Origin: Georgenia sp. M64
Lineage (GTDB): Bacteria; Actinomycetota; Actinomycetes; Actinomycetales; Actinomycetaceae
Assembly: GCF_038049925.1 (NCBI RefSeq)
Contig: NZ_CP145809.1
Coordinates: 1,116,001 to 1,180,000 of the forward strand
DNA length: 64,000 nucleotides
Direction of reading: 5' to 3'
Part shown: positions 9,459 through 18,645 of the stretch, piece by piece
How positions within the stretch are numbered: the stretch's first letter is position 1
How the letters are laid out: the number at the start of each line of letters is the position of its first letter
Notes under the pieces: model-generated
The model's database searches: none
What the model was told of the DNA's origin: nothing
What the model saw: only the letters and a program-made list of their open reading frames with translations
Position numbers and translations under genes: made by a program

Positions 9459-9844
9459 GGATCCTCCTCGTCCAGCCCGGGAGCACCGTCGCACCCGGGG
9501 TCCAGGTCCGGCCGGGGTACCGGGGTACCGCGCCACGACCTCGGCTGATCGTGCGCCCGCGGTCGGCGGAATGTCCAGAACCCGTCGGTGACCTCGGGCT
9601 TCACGGTCCCGGGCCACCGGTGAGGGGTGGTCCCGTCGTCCTCGGGACGCCCGTCCCTGCGACCCGCGCCGTGGCGAGCCCCACGTTGGGACAACGGGCT
9701 CGGGTCTGGCAGAATGACCCGCTGTACTCAGCCCGTCCGGCCCCTCTCACCGTCCGGTGCTGCGTCCCGTGATCTCGGACGGCCCCGAAACCCACCGGGG
9801 CCCGACGCGGTCCGCCCCTCATCGAAACCAGGAGTGACCACCTA
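9459..9844. other. Divergent intergenic region upstream of rpsP
   Basis: This 386-base gap lies between the divergent protease gene and rpsP. The left part holds the protease ribosome-binding site and presumably its promoter. The right part holds the rpsP promoter (9686-9715) and a leader of about 120 bases. No gene was accepted here; open frames crossing it have no recognisable product. Confidence 0.6.
9686..9715 (+). promoter_or_regulatory. Promoter of the rpsP operon
   Basis: TTGGGA (9686-9691) and CAGAAT (9710-9715) are separated by 18 bases and resemble housekeeping sigma elements. The expected transcription start is near 9722, giving a leader of about 120 bases before rpsP. Confidence 0.6.
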
Positions 9845-10294
9845 GTGGCAGTCAAGATCCGTCTCAAGCGTCTCGGCAAGATCCGGGCGCCGTACTACCG
9901 TGTCGTCGTCATGGACTCGCGCACCCGCCGCGACGGCCGTGCGATCGAGGAGATCGGCAAGTACCACCCCACCGAGGAGCCCTCGCTCATCGACATCGAC
10001 TCCGAGCGGGCGCAGTACTGGCTCTCCGTGGGCGCTCAGCCCACCGAGCAGGTCGCCGCGCTGCTCAAGGTCACCGGCGACTGGCAGAAGTTCAAGGGCC
10101 TGCCGGGCGCCGAGGGCACCCTGCGCACCAAGGACACCTCCGCCGACGGCGCGGCGAAGGCCAAGGCGGACGCGGTCAAGGCCGCGGACGACGAGGCCGA
10201 GAAGCGCAAGGCGAAGGCCGCCGAGGCCAAGGCCGTGAAGGAGGCCGAGGCGCCCGCGGAGACCGCGGCCGAGGCCCCCGCCGAGGACGCCTGA
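9845..10294 (+). CDS. rpsP: 30S ribosomal protein bS16
   Basis: A 149-residue bS16. The conserved core occupies roughly the first 85 residues ([20 protein letters not shown], then [13 protein letters not shown]). The rest is an Ala/Lys/Glu-rich tail that is absent in E. coli S16 but common in high-GC actinobacteria. The GTG start at 9845 directly precedes the family's AVKIRL opening. It heads the operon rpsP-khpA-rimM-trmD, joining a ribosomal protein with 16S rRNA maturation and tRNA modification. Confidence 0.97.
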   Translation: MAVKIRLKRLGKIRAPYYRVVVMDSRTRRDGRAIEEIGKYHPTEEPSLIDIDSERAQYWLSVGAQPTEQVAALLKVTGDWQKFKGLPGAEGTLRTKDTSADGAAKAKADAVKAADDEAEKRKAKAAEAKAVKEAEAPAETAAEAPAEDA

Positions 10295-10299
10295 TCCCC

Positions 10300-10539
10300 G
10301 TGCTGGCGGACGCTCTCGAGCACCTCGTGCGCGGCATCGTCGACCACCCCGACGACGTCCGCGTCACCACCCGGTCGTTGCGCCGGGGGGAGCTGCTGGA
10401 GGTGCGCGTGCACCCCGAGGACCTCGGCCGTGTCATCGGCCGCTCCGGGCGCACCGCACGCGCCCTGCGCACGGTCATCGGCGCACTGTCCACCACCGGC
10501 CCGGTCCGGGTCGACGTGGTCGACACCGACCGGCGCTGA
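10300..10539 (+). CDS. khpA: KH-domain RNA-binding protein KhpA
   Basis: A 79-residue single KH-domain protein whose GxxG loop is visible in GRVIGRSGRTARALR. In other bacteria KhpA pairs with KhpB/EloR and binds many RNAs, affecting cell elongation and sRNA regulation. Its place between rpsP and rimM is conserved in actinobacteria and firmicutes. The GTG start is five bases after the rpsP stop, indicating co-translation. A perfect hairpin follows at 10550-10584. Confidence 0.92.
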   Translation: MLADALEHLVRGIVDHPDDVRVTTRSLRRGELLEVRVHPEDLGRVIGRSGRTARALRTVIGALSTTGPVRVDVVDTDRR

Positions 10540-10549
10540 CGCACCACCT

Positions 10550-10584
10550 CGCAGACCCGGCCCGCCCTGCGGGCCGGGTCTGCG
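10550..10584 (+). terminator. Hairpin between khpA and rimM
   Basis: A perfect 15-base stem (CGCAGACCCGGCCCG and its complement) with loop CCCTG. It could terminate or attenuate transcription, or protect the rpsP-khpA mRNA, before rimM-trmD. No T-tract follows. Confidence 0.75.
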
Positions 10585-10610
10585 TGTTCCCACCCAGAGA
10601 AGGAGCCGCC

Positions 10611-11261
10611 GTGCTGCTCACCGTCGCCGTGATCGGCGCCCCCCACGGACTTCGCGGGGAGGTCCGGCTCGACGTCCGCACCGACGACCCGGGCCGGCGC
10701 CTGGCCGTCGGCCAGGTGCTCGAGACCGAGCCGTCGGACGCCGGACCGCTGACCGTCTCACGGTTCCGCAGCCAGGGCGGGGCCACCTACGTCCAGTTCG
10801 AGGAGGCCCGCGACCGGGGCGGCGCCGAGGCGCTGCGCGGCGTCCGCCTGGTGGTGGAGTCCGACGAGGACGAGGACGAGGGCGACGACGACGAGGGCTG
10901 GTACCCGCACGAGCTCGTCGGCATGCGCGTGCGTCACGTCGACGGCCGTGAGCTCGGCACCGTCGCCGAGCTCGAGCACTTCCCGGCGCAGGACGTCCTG
11001 CTCGTCACCGAGCCCGACGGCGCCCAGGCGCGGGTGCCCTTCGTCGCCGAGCTCGTGCCCGAGGTCGACGCCGACGCGGGCGTCATCACCGTCGACCCGC
11101 CGCGCGGGCTGTTCGCCGCAGACCCCGGCGAGGACGACGACGAGGCCGACGACGACGGGAGCGACGGATCGAACGGCCGGGGCGACACCGCCGGCCCCGA
11201 CGACGGTCCGGACGACCCGGCCACGTCGCCGAGCGGGGACCGGCCCGCGGGCGGGGCCTGA
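10611..11261 (+). CDS. rimM: 16S rRNA maturation factor RimM
   Basis: A 216-residue protein that assists 30S head assembly, probably by contacting uS19. The N-terminal beta-barrel opens [19 protein letters not shown] and the PRC-barrel domain shows [11 protein letters not shown] and [12 protein letters not shown]. An acidic insert ([10 protein letters not shown]) joins the two. The last 45 residues are Asp/Gly-rich and probably disordered, an addition beyond the usual 170 residues. The GTG at 10611 is chosen because AGAAGGAG lies just upstream; an in-frame start at 10584 would fall in the hairpin. trmD begins one base after the stop. Confidence 0.95.
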   Translation: MLLTVAVIGAPHGLRGEVRLDVRTDDPGRRLAVGQVLETEPSDAGPLTVSRFRSQGGATYVQFEEARDRGGAEALRGVRLVVESDEDEDEGDDDEGWYPHELVGMRVRHVDGRELGTVAELEHFPAQDVLLVTEPDGAQARVPFVAELVPEVDADAGVITVDPPRGLFAADPGEDDDEADDDGSDGSNGRGDTAGPDDGPDDPATSPSGDRPAGGA

Positions 11262-11262
11262 C

Positions 11263-12669
11263 GTGCGCGTCGACGTCGTCACGATCTTCCCCGACTACCT
11301 CGCCCCGCTCGAGCTCTCCCTCGTGGGCAGGGCCCGCCGGGACGGGCTGCTCGACCTGCGCGTGCACGACCTGCGCGACGTCACCACGGACCGTCACCGC
11401 ACCGTCGACGACACACCGTTCGGCGGCGGCGCCGGCATGGTCATGCGGCCGGACGTGTGGGGGGCCGCGCTGGACGGCGTGATCGGCGAGGGGCCGGTGG
11501 TGCTGCTGGTGCCGACGCCCTCGGGTGACCGCCTCACCCAGTCGATGGCCCAGGAGCTGGCCGGCGCCGAGCGGATCGTCATCGCCTGCGGCCGCTACGA
11601 GGGGATCGACGCGCGCGTCGCCGAGCACTACTCCGCCGTGCCGGGAGTGCAGGTGCGCGAGGTCTCCATCGGCGACTACGTCCTCAACGGCGGCGAGGTC
11701 GCCGCGCTGGTCGTCGTCGAGGCCGTGGCCCGGCTCCTGCCCGGCGTCGTCGGCAACCCCGCCTCCCTCGTCGAGGAGTCCCACGGGGAGGCCGGGCTCC
11801 TGGAGTACCCGGTGTACACCAAGCCGCCCGTCTGGGCCGGGCTGGCCGTGCCCGAGGTCCTCACCTCCGGCCACCACGGGCGCGTCGCACGCTGGCGGCG
11901 GGACCAGTCGCTGGCGCGCACGGCCGAGCGCCGGCCGGACATGCTCGCCGCCCTGCCGCCAGGGGACCTCGACGCCGAGGACCGCCGCGTGCTCGCCGGG
12001 CTCGGCTGGTACGTGCCCGCCGGGTCCGGGCCGGTCCGGGTGCGGGTGCGTGACGCCGTCGCCGCCGACGCCCCGGCGCTGGCGGACCTCGCTGCGGCCA
12101 CCTTCCCGCTGGCGTGCCCGCCCGGCCTGGGGGCGGAGGACATCGCGGCGTTCGTCGCGTCGCACCTGACCGCCGCGCACTTCGCCGCCTACCTTGCCGA
12201 GCCCGAGCGCTACCTCGTCCAGGTCGCCGACACCGGCCTCGCCGTCGGGGATGCCGGCGCCGGCCTCGCCGACGGCGGCCGGCTCGTGGGCTACACCCTC
12301 GTCGTCCTGCCGCTCTCGGCGGACGAGGGGCCGGCGGCGGCCGAGGTCGCCGAGGTCGTCCCCGGCCGCCCGGCCGCCGAGCTGAGCAAGTGCTACGTGC
12401 TGGCGGACCTCCACGGGACCGGCCTGGGCGGGGCCCTGATGGACTCCGCCGCGGACGCCGTCGCCGAGCGTCGGGTCGACGGCGAGCCCGTGACCACGCT
12501 GTGGCTCGGTACCAACAAGGGGAACCGCCGCGCGCAGCGCAGCTACCTCCGGCACGGGTACACCACGGTCGGCACCCGCTCGTTCCGCGTGGGCGGGACG
12601 ATCGAGGAGGACCTGGTCATGGCCCGCCCGGTGCCGCACGCCACACCCGGGCCCGGCGCCGGAGGTTAG
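11263..12669 (+). CDS. trmD: TrmD tRNA (guanine-37-N1)-methyltransferase fused to a GNAT acetyltransferase
   Basis: A single 468-residue frame. Residues 1 to about 250 are a complete Trm[13 protein letters not shown] start, [13 protein letters not shown], the knot loop [11 protein letters not shown] and [12 protein letters not shown]. TrmD makes m1G37 in tRNA and prevents +1 frameshifting. From about residue 257 a second domain follows ([20 protein letters not shown]), with the acetyl-CoA loop [11 protein letters not shown] and a late GNAT helix [17 protein letters not shown]. Ordinary TrmD is about 240-270 residues. No stop, frameshift or internal ribosome-binding site is evident at the joint. 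The acetylation target is unknown; a tRNA, ribosome-linked or unrelated small-molecule substrate are all open. Confidence 0.9.
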   Translation: MRVDVVTIFPDYLAPLELSLVGRARRDGLLDLRVHDLRDVTTDRHRTVDDTPFGGGAGMVMRPDVWGAALDGVIGEGPVVLLVPTPSGDRLTQSMAQELAGAERIVIACGRYEGIDARVAEHYSAVPGVQVREVSIGDYVLNGGEVAALVVVEAVARLLPGVVGNPASLVEESHGEAGLLEYPVYTKPPVWAGLAVPEVLTSGHHGRVARWRRDQSLARTAERRPDMLAALPPGDLDAEDRRVLAGLGWYVPAGSGPVRVRVRDAVAADAPALADLAAATFPLACPPGLGAEDIAAFVASHLTAAHFAAYLAEPERYLVQVADTGLAVGDAGAGLADGGRLVGYTLVVLPLSADEGPAAAEVAEVVPGRPAAELSKCYVLADLHGTGLGGALMDSAADAVAERRVDGEPVTTLWLGTNKGNRRAQRSYLRHGYTTVGTRSFRVGGTIEEDLVMARPVPHATPGPGAGG

Positions 12670-12689
12670 CCTGCCCGTCACGGCTGTGG

Positions 12690-12695
12690 CAGACT
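12690..12695 (+). promoter_or_regulatory. Candidate -10 element of rplS (CAGACT)
   Basis: CAGACT lies in a GTGGCAGACTAGGAC context resembling the rpsP -10 region (CTGGCAGAATGACC). A weak TTAGCC is 18 bases upstream. The leader to rplS would be about 140 bases. Confidence 0.4.
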
Positions 12696-12842
12696 AGGAC
12701 GGCCCTGCGTCGCGACATCGTGCCTCCCGGACCTGCCACAGGGGGACCGGGCACGCCGACGCCGAGCACCCACGAGACGACAAGCGGCGCACCGCCGCCC
12801 GAGCAGCGCGCGTGACCTGTGGCACGAGCGGGAAGAGATCAC

Positions 12843-13199
12843 ATGCAGACCCTGGACACCGTCGACGCCTCCTCGCTCCGCGAGGACATCCCGTCCTTCC
12901 GGCCCGGCGACACCCTCAAGGTCAACGTCAAGGTCGTCGAGGGCAACCGCTCCCGCATCCAGGTCTTCCAGGGCGTCGTCATCGCCCGCTCGGGCGACGG
13001 CGTGCGCGAGACGTTCAAGATCCGCAAGGTGAGCTTCGGCGTCGGCGTCGAGCGCACCTTCCCGGTGCACTCGCCCTCGTTCGACAGCATCGAGGTCGTC
13101 ACCCGCGGTGACGTGCGTCGCGCCAAGCTGTACTACCTGCGTTCCCTGCGCGGCAAGAAGGCCAAGATCAAGGAGAAGCGCCAGACCACCGCGCGCTGA
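12843..13199 (+). CDS. rplS: 50S ribosomal protein bL19
   Basis: A 118-residue bL19 at the 30S-50S interface. It opens [19 protein letters not shown], the normal family start, followed by [20 protein letters not shown] and ending [11 protein letters not shown]. The ATG at 12843 is preferred over an in-frame GTG 24 bases upstream because bL19 proteins start at this point. The 173-base gap before it carries its own candidate promoter, so it need not depend on trmD transcription. A hairpin at 13208-13241 ends the unit. Confidence 0.97.
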   Translation: MQTLDTVDASSLREDIPSFRPGDTLKVNVKVVEGNRSRIQVFQGVVIARSGDGVRETFKIRKVSFGVGVERTFPVHSPSFDSIEVVTRGDVRRAKLYYLRSLRGKKAKIKEKRQTTAR

Positions 13200-13207
13200 C
13201 CCGTGCT

Positions 13208-13241
13208 GCTGCCCGGCCACCCTCGCGGTGTGCCGGGCAGC
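13208..13241 (+). terminator. Hairpin terminator after rplS
   Basis: GCTGCCCGGC-CACC pairs with GGTG-T-GCCGGGCAGC around loop CTCGC, with one unpaired base. It lies eight bases after the rplS stop. Confidence 0.8.
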
Positions 13242-13330
13242 GTGCTGTCCGGACCTTGTAGGGTCTAGCCACGGCCCCCGTCGGGCCGCGACCGGCACGG
13301 TCGCACCGCAAGAGGGGAAGTCACGACCAG

Positions 13331-14125
13331 GTGAGCACCGAGAGCACCAACGCGCCGGAGCAGGGCGACCCCCTCGCCCCGACGGCGCCGGCGCCCCGCC
13401 CGGCGATGCCGCCGAGCTACCCGCCCGCTCCCGCGCCCTCGGCTGCCGCGGCCCCCGCCCGGCGCCGCGGCGGGTGGCTGCGGGAGACACTCACCGTGAT
13501 GGTCAGCGCCCTGGTGCTGTCGGTGCTCATCAAGACCTTCCTCGCCCAGGCGTTCTACATCCCGTCGGGTTCCATGGAGCACACCCTCGAGCTCGGGGAC
13601 CGGGTCATGGTCAACAAGCTGGCGCCCGAGCCGTTCGACCTCGAGCGCGGTGACGTCGTCGTCTTCGTCGACCCGGGCGGGTGGCTCGACGACCTGCCCC
13701 CGGACACCCGGCCCGTGTGGCAGCAGCGGGTGACCGAGGTCCTCACCTGGGTGGGTCTGCTTCCTCAGGACGCCGGCCAGCACCTCATCAAGCGCATCGT
13801 GGGTGTGGGCGGTGACACGGTGGCCGCCGAGGACGGAGTCCTCACGGTCAACGGCGAGGCCGTCGAGGAGCCGTACCTGCGCGAGGGCGTGTCCTCGAGC
13901 GAGACCGACTTCTCCGTCGAGGTCCCCGAGGGGCAGCTGTGGCTCATGGGCGACAACCGCTCGGACTCGGCCGACTCCCGCGCGCACCTCGGGGACCCGG
14001 GGGGCGGCACGGTGCCGGTCGACAACGTCGTGGGCCGCGCCTTCGTCATCCTGTGGCCGGCGGACCGGATCTCCCTGCTCAACAACCCCGGGACCTTCGA
14101 GGACGTCCCGGCACCGGCGCCGTGA
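13331..14125 (+). CDS. lepB: Signal peptidase I
   Basis: A 264-residue type I signal peptidase that removes signal peptides outside the membrane. A Pro/Ala-rich cytoplasmic stretch (1-50) precedes one membrane helix ([20 protein letters not shown]). The catalytic dyad is S81 in [11 protein letters not shown] and K154 in [12 protein letters not shown], and box [12 protein letters not shown] is present. The GTG start lies shortly after GAGGGGAAG. The stop overlaps the rnhB GTG as GTGA. Likely clients in this window include the subtilase and the GH3 glycosidase. Confidence 0.96.
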   Translation: MSTESTNAPEQGDPLAPTAPAPRPAMPPSYPPAPAPSAAAAPARRRGGWLRETLTVMVSALVLSVLIKTFLAQAFYIPSGSMEHTLELGDRVMVNKLAPEPFDLERGDVVVFVDPGGWLDDLPPDTRPVWQQRVTEVLTWVGLLPQDAGQHLIKRIVGVGGDTVAAEDGVLTVNGEAVEEPYLREGVSSSETDFSVEVPEGQLWLMGDNRSDSADSRAHLGDPGGGTVPVDNVVGRAFVILWPADRISLLNNPGTFEDVPAPAP

Positions 14126-15066
14126 GCGCGCCCGCCGACCGCGCGCCGGCTACCAGGGCCGCCGTGCGGTCCACCGCCAGGCGCCGTCCGTCGCGGAGCC
14201 TGGAGACGGCGCTGCTCGCCGAGCTCGGCGGCGACGTCCTCGTCGCGGGCATGGACGAGGTGGGGCGGGGGGCACTGGCCGGTCCGGTCACCGTCGGCGT
14301 CGCCGTCGTCGGTGCCGCGACGTCGCGCCGGATGCCCCGCGGGCTCGCCGACTCCAAGCTGCTGACGGCGCGGGCCCGTGAGGACCTCGTCGACCCGGTC
14401 CACGCGTGGTGCGCGGACTCGGCCGTCGGCCACGCCGGTCCGGAGGAGATCGACCGGCTCGGCATCATCGCGGCGCTGCGGCTCGCCGGCCGTCGGGCGC
14501 TGGCCGAGCTGGCCGACCGCGGACGCGTCCCGGCGGTCGTCATCCTCGACGGCGTCCACGACTGGCTCAGCGACCCCGAGCCGGACCTGTTCTCGGCGAT
14601 GCTCGTGCCCGCCCTCGACGTGCCGGGCGCTCCCGTCCCGTGCCCGCCCGTGCGCACCCAGGTCAAGGCCGACGCCGCGTGCGCCGTCGTCGCCGCTGCG
14701 AGCGTCCTGGCCAAGGTGGCACGCGACCGGATCATGGTGGACCTCGCACCGCACCACCCGCGCTACGGCTGGGAGGCGAACAAGGGGTACAGCTCCGCCG
14801 AGCACATCGAGGCCCTGCGCGAGCACGGCACCTGTGAGCTGCACCGCCGCTCCTGGCGGCTGCCCGGTGTGGGCGGCCCCGCGGGCGGCGTCGACCCGAG
14901 CGGCGAGGACGTGGCGCTCGGTGACGACGTGCTCGGCCACGAGGACCCGACCGGTGAGGACGTCGCGGTCGGCGTGCTCGGCGACGACGACGTGCTCGAT
15001 GACGTGCTCGCCACGGAACGGGCGCGTACGTCCGAGCGTCGGCCGGAGGGCATGATGGTCCCGTGA
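14122..15066 (+). CDS. rnhB: Ribonuclease HII
   Basis: A 314-residue RNase HII, which cuts RNA in RNA-DNA hybrids and removes misincorporated ribonucleotides. Active-site residues are D45 and E46 in [14 protein letters not shown]; the [13 protein letters not shown] and [21 protein letters not shown] motifs follow. About 60 residues after the catalytic core are acidic and low in complexity ([15 protein letters not shown]), making it longer than the usual 200-260. The GTG overlaps the lepB stop, and its own stop overlaps the next start. Confidence 0.94.
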   Translation: MSAPADRAPATRAAVRSTARRRPSRSLETALLAELGGDVLVAGMDEVGRGALAGPVTVGVAVVGAATSRRMPRGLADSKLLTARAREDLVDPVHAWCADSAVGHAGPEEIDRLGIIAALRLAGRRALAELADRGRVPAVVILDGVHDWLSDPEPDLFSAMLVPALDVPGAPVPCPPVRTQVKADAACAVVAAASVLAKVARDRIMVDLAPHHPRYGWEANKGYSSAEHIEALREHGTCELHRRSWRLPGVGGPAGGVDPSGEDVALGDDVLGHEDPTGEDVAVGVLGDDDVLDDVLATERARTSERRPEGMMVP

Positions 15067-15365
15067 GCGCCGAGGACCTGGAGAACTACGAGACCGAGCT
15101 CGAGCTCGACCTGTACCGCGAGTACCGCGACGTGGTGAGCCTGTTCTCGTACGTCGTCGAGACCGAGCGCCGGTTCTACCTGGCCAACAACGTCGACGTG
15201 CAGGTGCGCTCGACCGGCGGTGAGGTCTTCTTCGAGCTGACGCTGACCGACGCCTGGGTGTGGGACGTCTACCGCTCCGCCCGGTTCGTGAAGTCGGTGC
15301 GGGTGGTCACGTTCAAGGACGTCAACGTCGAGGAGCTCGCCAAGCGGGAGCTCGAGGTCCCCTGA
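15063..15365 (+). CDS. Conserved DUF2469 family protein
   Basis: A 100-residue protein of the actinobacterium-specific DUF2469 family, recognisable from [19 protein letters not shown] and the [20 protein letters not shown] segment. Its function is unknown. It always sits next to rnhB in actinobacteria and here its GTG overlaps the rnhB stop by four bases, so the two are co-translated. It is acidic and soluble, with no signal peptide. Confidence 0.92.
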   Translation: MSAEDLENYETELELDLYREYRDVVSLFSYVVETERRFYLANNVDVQVRSTGGEVFFELTLTDAWVWDVYRSARFVKSVRVVTFKDVNVEELAKRELEVP

Positions 15366-15576
15366 CCGGAGGCGCTCGAGGTCCCGAGGCCTGACGTGCG
15401 CGAGGTCGCGTCGCCGGACGCGCGCGGATCCGGCGGCGTGAGGCCCTGACGCCGCGACGCCGCCCACTCCCTCTGCGCAGCCCACTCCTCCCGCACCGCT
15501 CACCGCGCGGACGGTCCGTCCCCAGCCGGGCGGGAGGGCCGGCGTCCGGGTCCGCAGCCCCGGCAGGCTCGCGTCC

Positions 15577-15939
15577 ATGAGAGCCAAGGACGCCGTCGGT
15601 GCGTACGGCGAGCGCGTCGCCGAGCGGCTCCTCGCCGAGGAGGGCCTGGAGGTGGTCGAGCGCAACTGGCGCTGCGCGCGCGGGGAGATCGACCTCGTCG
15701 CCGTGGACCACGAGCGCGACGAGATCGTCTTCGTCGAGGTCAAGACCCGGCGGGGGACGGCGCACGGTCACCCCGCCGAGGCCGTGACCCGCGTCAAGCT
15801 CGCCCGGCTGCGCGTCCTGGCGGCGCTGTGGCTGAGCGAGCACGACCGCCGCGCCCGCGGCATCCGCATCGACGTCGTCGCGGTCCTGGCCAGACCGGCG
15901 GGACCGGCGGTGGTCGAGCACCTCAGGGCGGTGGGGTAG
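15577..15939 (+). CDS. YraN/UPF0102 family endonuclease-like protein
   Basis: A 120-residue UPF0102 protein. The family has a Holliday-junction-resolvase-like fold; the expected residues are seen in GAYGERVAERLLAEEGLEV, CARGEIDLVAVD and IVFVEVKTRR (E...D...ExK). Its role is unproven but it is nearly always next to comM and dprA, suggesting DNA processing. The 211-base gap before it holds only the DUF2469 end and no recognisable element. Its stop overlaps the next start by one base. Confidence 0.92.
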   Translation: MRAKDAVGAYGERVAERLLAEEGLEVVERNWRCARGEIDLVAVDHERDEIVFVEVKTRRGTAHGHPAEAVTRVKLARLRVLAALWLSEHDRRARGIRIDVVAVLARPAGPAVVEHLRAVG

Positions 15940-17483
15940 TGGGGCTCGGACGAACCCGCACGGTCTCGCTCCTGGGGCTGCAGGGCCACGTCGTCGAGGT
16001 GGAGGCGCACGTGGCGCCCGGCCTGCCCGCGTTCACGGTCGTCGGGCTGCCCGACGCCTCGGTCAACGAGGCCAAGGAGCGGGTGCGGGCCGCGGTGACG
16101 TCCTCGGGCCTGGCGTGGCCCGCCCGGCGGACGACGGTGAACCTCTCCCCGGCGACCCTGCCCAAGACCGGTTCCGGCCTCGACCTGGCGCTCGCCGTCG
16201 CCGTGCTGGCCGCCGTGGACCTGCCCGGGGCTGCGGAGGCTGCGGGCCGGGTCCACCTGGGTGAGCTCGGGCTAGACGGCCGCCTGCACCCGGTGCGCGG
16301 GATCCTGCCGGCGGTGGCCGCGGCGGTGAGCGCCGGGCGGCCCGACGTCGTGGTGCCCGCTGCCAACGCCGCCGAGGCGAGGCTCGTGCCCGGGGCGGTC
16401 GTCCGGCCCGTCCACCACCTCGCCGAGCTCCTGCGCTCCTACGGGGGTGACGCCCGGGTCCCGGACCTGCCGGCCGAGGCCCCACGCTCGGTCGTCGTGG
16501 CCCCCGTCGTACCGGCCCCGCCGGACCTCGCGGAGGTGCTGGGGCAGGACGAGGCCCGGTTCGCCCTGGAGGTCGCCGCGGCGGGCGGCCACCACCTCTT
16601 CCTCGTCGGACCGCCCGGCGCCGGGAAGACGATGCTCGCCGCGCGACTGCCCGGGCTGCTGCCGGACCTCACCGACGCCGAGGCGGTGGAGGTCACCGCC
16701 GTCCACTCCGTGGCGGGCACGTTCGACCCGGCCCACGGACTCATCCGACGACCGCCCTTCGAGGAGCCGCACCACACCGCAACACCGGCCGCGGTGGTCG
16801 GCGGGGGGTCCGGCCTGCCGCGCCCCGGTGCCGCCAGCCGGGCGCACCACGGGGTGCTCCTGCTCGACGAGGCCCCCGAGTTCTCCCCGCGGGTGCTGCA
16901 GACGCTGCGCCAGCCGCTCGAGCGCGGCGAGCTGGTCCTCCACCGTGCGGCCGGGACCGCCCGCTACCCCGCCCGCTTCCAGCTGGTGCTCGCCGCGAAC
17001 CCCTGCCCGTGCGGGCGGGCGGTGGGCAAGGGTCTGCACTGCACCTGCCGGCCCATGGAGCGGCGGCGCTACCTCGCCCGGCTGGGCGGCCCGCTGCTCG
17101 ACCGCGTCGACATCCAGGTCGACGTCGAGCCGGTGAGCCGCGCCGCGCTCTCCCTCGGCGGAGCCCCGGACACGACCGCAGCCGTCGCCTCGCGCGTCGC
17201 CCTGGCCCGCGACCGTCAGCGCCGGCGCCTGGCCGGCACCCCCTGGTCGACCAACGCCGCCGTGCCCGGCTCCTGGCTGCGTGGGCCGGAGGGCAACCTG
17301 CCCGACGACGTCCGTACCGCCCTCGGCCGCGCCGCCGACCGGGGGGTGCTGAGCATGCGGGGGATGGACCGCGTGCTGCGCCTGGCGTGGACCCTGACGG
17401 ACCTGGACGGACGCAGCCGTCCGACCGTCGCCGACGTCGGCGCAGCCCTCGGGCTGCGCACGAGAGGAGAGAGCGATGCCTGA
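15939..17483 (+). CDS. comM: YifB/ComM family Mg chelatase-like AAA+ ATPase
   Basis: A 514-residue AAA+ protein of the ComM/YifB type. An N-terminal ChlI-like fold (FTVVGLPDASVNEAKERVRAA) is followed by Walker A GPPGAGKT (224-231), Walker B HHGVLLLDEAPEF and a cysteine cluster CPCG...CTC, then the Mg_chelatase C-terminal helix bundle. In Gram-negative bacteria ComM is a hexameric branch-migration helicase for transformation; in actinobacteria the role is inferred from neighbours. The GTG start overlaps the yraN stop by one base and the last eight bases overlap dprA. Confidence 0.94.
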   Translation: MGLGRTRTVSLLGLQGHVVEVEAHVAPGLPAFTVVGLPDASVNEAKERVRAAVTSSGLAWPARRTTVNLSPATLPKTGSGLDLALAVAVLAAVDLPGAAEAAGRVHLGELGLDGRLHPVRGILPAVAAAVSAGRPDVVVPAANAAEARLVPGAVVRPVHHLAELLRSYGGDARVPDLPAEAPRSVVVAPVVPAPPDLAEVLGQDEARFALEVAAAGGHHLFLVGPPGAGKTMLAARLPGLLPDLTDAEAVEVTAVHSVAGTFDPAHGLIRRPPFEEPHHTATPAAVVGGGSGLPRPGAASRAHHGVLLLDEAPEFSPRVLQTLRQPLERGELVLHRAAGTARYPARFQLVLAANPCPCGRAVGKGLHCTCRPMERRRYLARLGGPLLDRVDIQVDVEPVSRAALSLGGAPDTTAAVASRVALARDRQRRRLAGTPWSTNAAVPGSWLRGPEGNLPDDVRTALGRAADRGVLSMRGMDRVLRLAWTLTDLDGRSRPTVADVGAALGLRTRGESDA

Positions 17484-18618
17484 CCTGCCCTTCGACGCCG
17501 GCGACGCCCGCCTGGCCGCTGCCGCGTGGAGCCGCCTGGTGGAGCCGGGGGACACCTCCGCCGGGATCCTCGTCTCCCGGCTCGGACCGGTGGCAGCGCT
17601 GGACTGGCTCGTCGGAGCCGCCCGCGGCCGGCCGGCGCCCGTGCCGGGCGCCGAACGGCCCTGGGAGGCGGCCGTGGCGCGGTGGGCGCCGCGTCTGGAG
17701 AACCTGGACGTGCGCCGCGAGCTCGAGGTGCTCCACCGGCTCGGTGGGACGCTGGTCGTGCCGGGTGAGCCCGGCTGGCCCACCGCCCTCGCCGACCTGG
17801 GCGAGGGCGCCCCCTTCGCCCTGTGGGTGCGCGGGGACCCCACCGTCGTTGCCGCTCCGCGGACCGCCGCGCTCGTGGGCGCACGCGCGGCGACCGCATA
17901 CGGTCAGCGCGCGGCCGCCGACCTGGCGGGTGGGCTGACCGAGGCCGGCACGGTCGTGGTCTCGGGCGGGGCGTACGGCATCGACGCCGCTGCCCACCGC
18001 GGGGCGCTGGCGGCCGGCGGCCCGACCGTCGCGGTCCTTGCCGGTGGCGTGGACCGGCTCTACCCGGCCGGGAACGCCGCCCTCCTGGAGGCGGTCGAGG
18101 CCGACGGGGCGGTCGTCGCCGAGGTGCCACCGGGCTGCGCACCGAGCCGGTCCAGGTTCCTCGCGCGGAACCGGCTCATCGCCGCGCTCGGTGCCGTGAC
18201 CGTGGTGGTCGAGGCGGCCTGGCGCTCCGGGGCCCTGAGCACCGCGGCCCGGGCGGTCGAGCTCGCCCGACCTGTCGGCGCGGTCCCGGGCCCGATCACC
18301 TCGATGGCCTCGGTCGGCTGCCACCGGCTGCTGCGCGAGGGGGCGGTGTGCGTGACCGACGCCGCGGAGGTGCTCGAGCTCGCGAGCCCGGTCGGCAGCA
18401 CCACGGCCGCCGAGCCCGCGGTCCAGGCGGGCCTCCTCGACGGCCTCGACGACGTCGCCGCCCGGGTCCTCGACGCTCTCCCCGCCCGGTCCGCGGCACC
18501 GGCGGAGAACCTGGCCCGGACCGCCGGGCTCAGCGCCGCCGAGGTCCGCTCCGCGCTCGGCCTCCTCGAGCTCGCCGGTCGGGTCCGCCGGCACGGCAGC
18601 GCGTGGCGCCGGACCTGA
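17476..18618 (+). CDS. dprA: DprA/Smf DNA-processing protein
   Basis: A 380-residue DprA. The N-terminal helical region precedes a Rossmann fold with VGARAATAYGQRAAADLA, VVSGGAYGIDAAAHRGAL and FLARNRLIAALGAVTVVVEA, which bind single-stranded DNA and load RecA. A C-terminal winged helix (LARTAGLSAAEVRSALGLLELAG) completes the standard architecture. The start ATG lies inside the end of comM. Together with comM and yraN it points to a DNA-uptake or recombination function, although no uptake genes are in the window. Confidence 0.95.
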   Translation: MPDLPFDAGDARLAAAAWSRLVEPGDTSAGILVSRLGPVAALDWLVGAARGRPAPVPGAERPWEAAVARWAPRLENLDVRRELEVLHRLGGTLVVPGEPGWPTALADLGEGAPFALWVRGDPTVVAAPRTAALVGARAATAYGQRAAADLAGGLTEAGTVVVSGGAYGIDAAAHRGALAAGGPTVAVLAGGVDRLYPAGNAALLEAVEADGAVVAEVPPGCAPSRSRFLARNRLIAALGAVTVVVEAAWRSGALSTAARAVELARPVGAVPGPITSMASVGCHRLLREGAVCVTDAAEVLELASPVGSTTAAEPAVQAGLLDGLDDVAARVLDALPARSAAPAENLARTAGLSAAEVRSALGLLELAGRVRRHGSAWRRT

Positions 18619-18633
18619 GCGCGGGCGCCTGGC

Positions 18634-18639
18634 TACCGT
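18634..18639 (+). promoter_or_regulatory. Leaderless-type promoter -10 (TACCGT) of xerC
   Basis: TACCGT ends six bases before the xerC ATG, so transcription should begin at or next to the A of the start codon. No ribosome-binding site is present. xerC can therefore be expressed apart from dprA. Confidence 0.6.
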
Positions 18640-18645
18640 GGCGGG

